NCBI GenBank assembly: GCA_002714165.1
Contig: PAWT01000045.1
Span: 16,575-27,203 of the forward strand
Direction of reading: 5' to 3'
DNA: 10,629 bases
Source of the DNA: Acidobacteriota bacterium
GTDB taxonomy: Bacteria; Acidobacteriota; Vicinamibacteria; Vicinamibacterales; UBA823
Shown: piece by piece, positions 6,235 through 10,629 of the stretch
How positions within the stretch are numbered: position 1 is the first letter of the stretch
Layout of the letters: the number at the start of each line of letters is the position of its first letter
Translations under genes and position numbers: made by a program
Notes under the pieces: model-generated
The model's database searches: none
What the model saw: the letters and a program-made list of their open reading frames with translations, nothing else
Told to the model about the DNA's origin: nothing

Positions 6235-6734
6235 TAGGAGCCGAGCCAATCTACCACTCGATCGACCAATTCCCCGACGGGCGCTCCGGCCCCATCGAGT
6301 CGAAGGTTTGCCTGAGCGTAGGCGGATTGGCGTAGGGTGTACAGTTGTTCCAATTGAGTACGATTACTGGCAAGGGGTCGTTGTTTGTCTGGAGAGAGCC
6401 TTGAAATAATCTGTGCTAACGGGACGTCGACCCAAATTGAAGCGCCGTTGCTGTTGATCGCAACTTGGTTGCCGGGATCAACGAATGTGCCACCACCGGT
6501 TGCGATAACGGTGTGAGTGAGCGGTAGTATTTCTGTGAGGACTGCGCGTTCTATTCTGCGAAAGTAAGATTCTCCGCGCTGGGAAAAGATTTCACTAACT
6601 GTCATATGTTCCCGCGCTTCGATCAGGTCATCAATATCTTCAACTTGCCATTTTAGGCGTTCGGCAAGCTCGCGGGCCAAACTCGATTTCCCGGCTGCCA
6701 TGAAGCCAACAAGGTAGATTTTTTCTGTGCGCAT
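6234..6734 (-). CDS. aroK: Shikimate kinase
   Basis: This enzyme phosphorylates shikimate with ATP to shikimate-3-phosphate, the fifth step of the shikimate pathway, in the cytoplasm. The 166 residues match the family length of about 170. Seen: Walker A GFMAAGKS (10-17), the Mg/shikimate-binding DIDD (33-36), the shikimate-binding Arg in FRRIE (58-62), the GGG triad (80-82), the lid Arg in RPL (119-121), and a substrate-contacting Arg135 in the C-terminal helix. It sits 43 bp downstream of aroA, which acts on its product, and overlaps the start of the phosphoesterase gene. I see no clear Shine-Dalgarno before the ATG at 6734. The enzyme could equally be called AroL; aroK is used as the default name for the general enzyme. 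Confidence 0.93.
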   Translation of the reverse strand: MRTEKIYLVGFMAAGKSSLARELAERLKWQVEDIDDLIEAREHMTVSEIFSQRGESYFRRIERAVLTEILPLTHTVIATGGGTFVDPGNQVAINSNGASIWVDVPLAQIISRLSPDKQRPLASNRTQLEQLYTLRQSAYAQANLRLDGAGAPVGELVDRVVDWLGS

Positions 6735-6777
6735 TGGAATCGAAGTTATGTTCGTAATCCGTTAATGATTAGAGACT

Positions 6778-8091
6778 CTATTTTCTAAGGGAATTGAGGG
6801 TCTCAAAAAATGTAGGATACGACACGCTCACTGCGTCTGCGCCAAGAATAGTCGATGGTCCACTGGCGCCGAGCGCTGCTATAGCGAAAGCCATAACTAG
6901 GCGATGGTCAGCTTTGGGGTCTACGGTGCCTCCTGTAAGCGTGCAATCACCTGTCACTGTGAGCCCATCACTTTGCTCACTGATGTTGGCGCCCAGTGCG
7001 CGTAGTCCTTTGACGAGTGCCGTAATCCGGTCACTCTCTTTATTTCTTAATTCGCTGGCACCAGTTAGGGTTAATCCTCCACCACGATGAGTTGCGAGGG
7101 CAGCAAGAAGTGGTAATTCATCGATAAGACCAGGGACCTCGACAGGGCTAATAATGATCGGTTGCAACTTCCGATGGGCAACTGTCAGTCGGCCGCTAGG
7201 TTCACAGTTCGTTTCAGAATGAACTTCAGAAACGACCTTGGCGCCCGCACGTTGGAGCACGTCTAGTAGAACCGTTCGACTTGGATTCAACCCAACATCG
7301 GAGATTTCGATTTCCGAACCAGGAAGAGCCGCTGCGGCAACGGCCCAGGCGGCAGCTGAGGAGAAGTCACCTGGAACCCTGACATCACGAGCGCGAGGGG
7401 TTGAATTTCCCGTGACACTAACCGCAAGCCCAGCTCTGGTTACCTCGACACCAAAGAGTGTCAATGCACGTTCGGTGTGATCTCGGGTCAGAGTGGGTTC
7501 ACGAACAGTGGTCCGTCCGGTTGCATGGAGGCCGGCAAGTAAGAGGGCGCTTTTGACTTGGGCGCTTGGCACCGTAGGGTTCCATGCGACTCCCTGCAAC
7601 TGGCCGCCAAGTATTGTCACTGGGGGACAATTGGATTCAGCCTGTATGTCTGCTCCCATGGTACGAAGTGGGTCTATTACCCTTTCCATGGGACGACGGC
7701 AGAGAGACAGGTCTCCGGTGATTGTGCTTCTGAAGGGATGCGCTGCCAGTATGCCGGCCAATAATCGCAATGTGGTGCCAGAATTACCTGCGTTAAGATT
7801 CTCACTAGTTTCACTTAAGCCGCTGAGTCCGCGTCCCTCAATTTGGACGCAAGAATCATTGTCACCTGAGCCTTTCTGATAACGAATCTTTACGCCGAGG
7901 GAGCGCAGACATTCTAGTGTCGACAAACAATCGGCGCCTGGTGAATACCGAATGACAGTTGTTCGGCCGGTTGCCAAGGCGCCGATCAGTGCATAGCGAT
8001 GCGAAATTGATTTGTCACCAGGACAATTGACTAGACCGCTGAGGCGAGCCGCTGGTTCAACGATAACCTTAGTGGAGGTTGGGCTCTCCAT
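6778..8091 (-). CDS. aroA: 3-phosphoshikimate 1-carboxyvinyltransferase (EPSP synthase)
   Basis: This enzyme transfers the enolpyruvyl group of PEP to shikimate-3-phosphate, the sixth shikimate-pathway step. The 437 residues are normal for the family. Seen: PGDKSISHR (24-32), AGNSGTTLR (101-109), RRPMERV (132-138), SAQVKSALLLAGL (176-188), TRDHTERAL (202-210), the catalytic Asp in IDELPLLAA (323-331), LRNKESDRI (348-356) and DHRLVM (395-400). The GDKS, SAQVK and RDHTE motifs are those described for class II EPSP synthases; the fourth class II motif (N-x-T-R) appears as NPSR (269-272). The residue aligned with E. coli Gly96 is Gly (in NSGTT), not the Ala that gives the CP4 enzyme its glyphosate tolerance. 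It is the first gene of the leftward operon with aroK and the phosphoesterase; the stop to aroK gap is 43 bp. Confidence 0.96.
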   Translation of the reverse strand: MESPTSTKVIVEPAARLSGLVNCPGDKSISHRYALIGALATGRTTVIRYSPGADCLSTLECLRSLGVKIRYQKGSGDNDSCVQIEGRGLSGLSETSENLNAGNSGTTLRLLAGILAAHPFRSTITGDLSLCRRPMERVIDPLRTMGADIQAESNCPPVTILGGQLQGVAWNPTVPSAQVKSALLLAGLHATGRTTVREPTLTRDHTERALTLFGVEVTRAGLAVSVTGNSTPRARDVRVPGDFSSAAAWAVAAAALPGSEIEISDVGLNPSRTVLLDVLQRAGAKVVSEVHSETNCEPSGRLTVAHRKLQPIIISPVEVPGLIDELPLLAALATHRGGGLTLTGASELRNKESDRITALVKGLRALGANISEQSDGLTVTGDCTLTGGTVDPKADHRLVMAFAIAALGASGPSTILGADAVSVSYPTFFETLNSLRK

Positions 8092-8097
8092 GTACGA

Positions 8098-8106
8098 ACT
8101 ATAACA
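8098..8106 (-). promoter_or_regulatory. Possible extended -10 element for aroA
   Basis: On the minus strand TGTTATAGT reads as an extended -10 (TG-n-TATAGT, one mismatch to TATAAT). No matching -35 is seen 16-18 nt upstream, which extended -10 promoters can tolerate. Only six bases separate it from the aroA ATG at 8091, so a start about 7 nt downstream would fall on the A of the ATG and give a leaderless mRNA. This agrees with the absence of a Shine-Dalgarno before aroA. The element is short and could occur by chance. Confidence 0.3.
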
Positions 8107-8176
8107 TTCTGTCTCTTGACTTCCGTCGCTGTTCCTGGAATCAAGGGCTTTTGTTGAGGGCCATGGTAGGTATTTA

Positions 8177-8188
8177 CGGTCTTGACCG
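8177..8188. promoter_or_regulatory. Short palindrome overlapping the -35 of the rightward promoter (operator-like)
   Basis: CGGTC-TT-GACCG is a perfect inverted repeat with 5-bp arms and a 2-bp centre. Its right half contains the TTGACC proposed as the -35 hexamer. The location inside a divergent intergenic region and over a -35 is typical of a repressor site, but 10 paired bases alone is weak evidence. The 2-nt centre makes it unlikely to be an RNA hairpin. Confidence 0.25.
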
Positions 8189-8208
8189 ACCTTGAATGAC
8201 TATATAAT
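8182..8208 (+). promoter_or_regulatory. Putative sigma70-type promoter for the phosphatase-VTT operon
   Basis: TTGACC (8182-8187) and a perfect TATAAT (8203-8208) are separated by 15 nt, shorter than the optimal 17. The start would be near 8215, leaving a leader of about 40 nt before the ATG at 8258. The perfect -10 in an AT-rich patch (TATATAATTC) within an otherwise mixed region is the main support. The surrounding 166-bp intergenic region (8092-8257) shows no other gene. Confidence 0.45.
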
Positions 8209-8257
8209 TCTTGTACCTGATTAGACACTCCGGTAGTTTCTGCATCGTAAATTCGCC

Positions 8258-9064
8258 ATGTCCATCCCATCAGTATTCGTAGCCACGGCCATCGAAGCTG
8301 TCCTTCGGGCAGGTGAAATTCAATTGAGCTATTTTGGCCGAGGTGTTCGGGTAAAGAAGAAAGGCGTTATTGATTTAGTTACTGAGGCAGACCTTGCGGT
8401 AGAGGAAATGTTTCGAGATTTAATCAATTCTCGTTTTCCCAGTCATTTAGTCTTAGCTGAGGAGCAATATCAAGGAGATGTGATTAAGGACAAGCCAGAA
8501 TTCCGGTGGATCTTTGATCCGATTGATGGCACAACTAATTTTGCTCACGACCTACCTATATTTTGCTCATCCCTCGCCTTGGAGGCCGCTGGTCGACTTG
8601 AAGTAGCGGCTGTCTATGACCCAACCCGGAGAGAACTCTTTACAGCGGAACGTGGAGGTGGAGCCTTTCTGAATGGAATTCCACTGAAGATATCAACGGC
8701 AGAGCAGTTAGTTGATTCGGTGTTAAGTACCGGATTTCCCTACGATGTCCATGACACGATCGACGATGTTGTCGGCCTGTTCGCCAAATTTACGGGACAG
8801 GTCCGCGCGGTTCGCCGATTGGGTTCGGCTGCTCTCGATTTATGCTATGTAGCTGCTGGTAGACTCGATGGTTTTTGGGAGCAGCGGCTGCAGGCATGGG
8901 ACATCGCTGCTGGGGCGTTGCTTGTTGAGGAAGCCGGCGGGCGAATTTCAGGGTTATCAGGAGGGAAGTTCAACGTTCACGCTGGCGAAGTCCTGGCTTC
9001 GAACGGAGTGATTCATGATGCGATGGTTGCCGTGATTAAAGATCATGCAAAGGCCTTAGATTAA
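8258..9064 (+). CDS. suhB: Inositol monophosphatase family protein
   Basis: This is a Mg-dependent, Li-sensitive type phosphatase fold; family members hydrolyse inositol-1-phosphate, PAP, fructose-1,6-bisphosphate or histidinol phosphate. Seen in 268 residues: VLAEEQ (65-70, metal-ligand Glu), the metal-binding DPIDGTTNFAH (87-97), RRLGSAALDLCYVAAGRLDGFWE (split over 186-208) and WDIAAGALLVEEAGG (214-228), the second family signature with Asp215. All catalytic elements are present. The motifs and length fit the SuhB/IMPase branch better than CysQ. The exact substrate cannot be read from sequence; HisN-like histidinol phosphatases also belong to this superfamily, relevant because a HisC-family gene lies nearby. 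I see no clear Shine-Dalgarno before ATG 8258. The stop overlaps the next ATG in a TAATG. Confidence 0.88.
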   Translation: MSIPSVFVATAIEAVLRAGEIQLSYFGRGVRVKKKGVIDLVTEADLAVEEMFRDLINSRFPSHLVLAEEQYQGDVIKDKPEFRWIFDPIDGTTNFAHDLPIFCSSLALEAAGRLEVAAVYDPTRRELFTAERGGGAFLNGIPLKISTAEQLVDSVLSTGFPYDVHDTIDDVVGLFAKFTGQVRAVRRLGSAALDLCYVAAGRLDGFWEQRLQAWDIAAGALLVEEAGGRISGLSGGKFNVHAGEVLASNGVIHDAMVAVIKDHAKALD

Positions 9065-9666
9065 TGGAACGGTTCATCGTTTGGGCGCAGGGCCTCGCGA
9101 TGACGCTTGGGGGTCCAGGACTATTTGCCCTCGCTTTTCTGGACTCGTCCTTCTTCTCGCTTCCTGAAATCACTGACGTTATTGTCATTTGGATGGTGAC
9201 TCAGCACGAGTCTCTGATGGTCTATTACGTGGCAATGACCACTTTCGGCTCTGTTGTTGGTTGCCTTCTGGTCTACGCTGCCGGTTACAGGGGAGGAGAG
9301 GCGGTTCTTCGCAACTGGTTCTCTGCAGACAAAATTACTCGGGCTTTTGAAAAATTCCACCGTCACGGAATGTTAGCGCTGTTTGTGTTTGCGCTTCTTC
9401 CACCACCTGCACCTTTTAAAATATTTGTATTGATGAGTGGCGTTGCTCGAATACCCTGGTTAGGCTTTCTCACCGTAGTGGGTATCGGTAGAGGGCTCAG
9501 GTATTCTATTGCAGGAATCCTCGCCGTTCGCTACGGCGATCAAGCAATCGACTTTTTGCGCCATTTTGGTAAGCCAGTGTTCTCAGTGCTCTTACTTGTT
9601 TTCTTGGTGATTGGAGTTGGTTACATTTTATGGCGTCGCCATAGTGCCCGGGTGTTGCGAACCTAA
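9064..9666 (+). CDS. VTT/DedA family membrane protein (YqaA-like)
   Basis: This 200-residue integral membrane protein of the VTT (SNARE-associated, DedA) superfamily resembles the YqaA branch. Seen: hydrophobic segments at about 17-45 (probably re-entrant, with FALAFLDSSFFSLPE), 52-74, 102-124, 132-154 and 172-190. The core VTT motif is FALLPPPAPFKIFVLMSGVA (108-127), followed by GIGRGLRYSIAG (140-151), where the conserved G-x-x-x-R is present. Some DedA relatives transport or flip undecaprenyl phosphate or phosphatidylethanolamine; the YqaA branch has no settled substrate. The ATG overlaps the phosphatase stop (TAATG at 9062-9066), so the two are co-translated. Its pairing with a phosphatase could reflect lipid or polyprenyl metabolism, which is inference only. 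A 49-bp gap with no evident terminator hairpin separates it from the convergent aminotransferase gene. Confidence 0.88.
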   Translation: MERFIVWAQGLAMTLGGPGLFALAFLDSSFFSLPEITDVIVIWMVTQHESLMVYYVAMTTFGSVVGCLLVYAAGYRGGEAVLRNWFSADKITRAFEKFHRHGMLALFVFALLPPPAPFKIFVLMSGVARIPWLGFLTVVGIGRGLRYSIAGILAVRYGDQAIDFLRHFGKPVFSVLLLVFLVIGVGYILWRRHSARVLRT

Positions 9667-9715
9667 TACTGGTTTTGCTTACAGGTTTTCTTCATCTCTC
9701 ACTGTCCTAAGCTGG

Positions 9716-10629
9716 CTAACTGAGCACCTTCTTGAATACAGCGACCGCCTCCTGCATCTCTTCCATTGTTCCGAGGGAAATACGCGCATAGGTATTACTC
9801 GGCGAGGGAAAATCTCGGCCCACTAATACATCAAGCGAAAAGCATGCCTCCCGAAAGGCTTCCGGCGATCGATTGACATCAACCCAGACAAAGTTTGTTT
9901 GGGAATCAGTTATGCGGCAGCCCATTTCCCTGAAGGCGTTCAGGGTAAATTCTCGCACCTTGTGATTCTCTGAAATTTCCCATTCAATACGGTCTGAATC
10001 TCTCAGCGACACCAGGGCGGCAGCTGCGCTAAGAACAGTTACGCTACCAAAGCGGGCGACAGTTCGCATACGTTCTAGCGTGTCAGCGTGGGCGATTGCA
10101 TATCCAACCCGAAGGCCCGCCATCGCATGGATTTTTGAGAATGTCCGCGTAATCATGACATTTGGATTCGTCAAAGCTAATGGTAGGGCAGTAGAGATGG
10201 CGGAATCCTTGGCGAATTCGATATAAGCTTCATCAATCAGAATTGCGGTGTCCGGCGAGGCCTCCACGACTCGCTCGACGAACTCTCGAATAGCCCTTTG
10301 CGAGTGAGCCACGCCGGTTGGATTATTTGGATTACAGAGGTAAACCAAACCTGCCCCTTGCGCAGCCTCGGCCATTTCGTCAAGGTTCAGTTGCCACGTG
10401 TCATTAACGGCGATGGTTTTTACGGGTAGATCGAGAGCTTCACAGGTTCGGATCGGTGTCTCGTAAGATGGATCGCCAATAACTAGTGGTCGAGAGGGTG
10501 TCACGAACGCATGAACCGCCCCGACGAGGACTTCCCCAGAGCCAGTGCTAAGCAGTACTTGATCCGAGAAACAACAATGGAAAGTCGAGTTTACTTTAGC
10601 TTCTTCCCGTGCAGCGATCGCTTCAGTTA
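9716..10629 (-). CDS. HisC-family PLP-dependent aminotransferase (N-terminus beyond window)
   Basis: The frame is open to the right edge: upstream of the GTG at 10504 it continues with 41 more codons, including LLSTGSGEVLVGAVHAF, the conserved N-terminal segment of HisC-type fold-I aminotransferases. The GTG is therefore internal and the gene is 5' truncated. Seen in the visible part: the cofactor-binding NPNNPTG (bases about 10313-10333), DEAYIEF (about 10214-10234) whose Asp contacts the pyridine nitrogen, SKIHAMAGLRVGY (about 10097-10135) with the Schiff-base Lys, and a C-terminal RISLGTMEEM (about 9749-9778) whose Arg binds the substrate carboxylate. Histidinol-phosphate aminotransferase is the best-known member, but relatives act on aromatic or aliphatic amino acids. 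The nearby shikimate genes make an aromatic substrate possible. Without the N-terminus or a wider his context the specificity is open. The gene ends TAG at 9716-9718, convergent with the VTT gene. Confidence 0.9.
   Translation of the reverse strand, partial: TEAIAAREEAKVNSTFHCCFSDQVLLSTGSGEVLVGAVHAFVTPSRPLVIGDPSYETPIRTCEALDLPVKTIAVNDTWQLNLDEMAEAAQGAGLVYLCNPNNPTGVAHSQRAIREFVERVVEASPDTAILIDEAYIEFAKDSAISTALPLALTNPNVMITRTFSKIHAMAGLRVGYAIAHADTLERMRTVARFGSVTVLSAAAALVSLRDSDRIEWEISENHKVREFTLNAFREMGCRITDSQTNFVWVDVNRSPEAFREACFSLDVLVGRDFPSPSNTYARISLGTMEEMQEAVAVFKKVLS

Noticed and set aside
6770..6786. TAGAG-A-CTCTA followed by TTTTCT, like a terminator
   Set aside because: A 1-nt loop cannot form a stable hairpin. 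The T-run is on the plus strand, inside and antisense to the aroA end, where no rightward transcript is expected to end.
7493..7879. 128-codon open frame on the plus strand
   Set aside because: Antisense to aroA, which is full length and carries all its motifs. The translated peptide has no family features.
8031..8270. 79-codon minus-strand frame covering the divergent intergenic region
   Set aside because: It overlaps the aroA start in another frame and the phosphatase start, has no ribosome site and shows no domain-like composition. The region reads better as divergent promoters.
9667..9715. Convergent gap between the VTT and aminotransferase genes as a terminator
   Set aside because: I searched for a stem-loop followed by a T-run and found only scattered GGTTTT repeats with no pairing arms.

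Overview
The window holds a dense, mostly operonic stretch of a bacterial chromosome with roughly balanced base composition. It contains no RNA genes, mobile elements or CRISPR arrays that I can see. The left half is a System I cytochrome c maturation (Ccm) operon on the + strand. The right half carries shikimate-pathway and other housekeeping metabolic genes. The Ccm gene order (ccmF-H fusion, CcmI-like, a large secreted-anchored protein, ccmA, ccmB, ccmC, ccmD-like) and the C-x-C-x-x-C style CcmH site resemble what I recall from Acidobacteriota, perhaps Vicinamibacteria-like lineages. That placement is inference from memory, not a search result.

Positions 1-5462 (+): the window opens inside ccmF; the open frame runs off the left edge. 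The CcmF C-terminal domain continues without a stop into a CcmH-type domain. It is followed, with overlapping ends, by a small two-TM protein with a CcmI-like helix and a C-terminal zinc ribbon, then a 408-residue secreted and C-terminally anchored protein. Next come the heme-release ABC transporter parts CcmA (ATPase) and CcmB (permease), CcmC (heme handling), a CcmD-like protein with an extra N-terminal hydrophobic segment, and an unannotated 53-codon single-TM protein. Most junctions overlap, so one polycistronic mRNA is likely. ccmE and ccmG are not in the window.

Positions 5467-8091 (-): a convergent operon aroA - aroK - metallophosphoesterase (transcribed right to left). AroA and AroK are the sixth and fifth shikimate-pathway steps. 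The phosphoesterase is translationally coupled to aroK through a TAATG overlap.

Positions 8092-8257: a 166-bp divergent intergenic region with a plausible sigma70-type promoter for the rightward operon overlapping a short palindrome, and a possible extended -10 placed so that aroA mRNA could be leaderless.

Positions 8258-9666 (+): an inositol-monophosphatase family enzyme coupled (TAATG) to a VTT/DedA (YqaA-like) membrane protein. Positions 9716-10629 (-): a HisC-family PLP aminotransferase whose N-terminus lies beyond the right edge. No stretch longer than about 170 bases lacks a gene. The most interesting part is the accessory protein set of the Ccm operon: the F-H fusion, the zinc-ribbon CcmI-like protein, the large anchored protein and the 53-aa protein.
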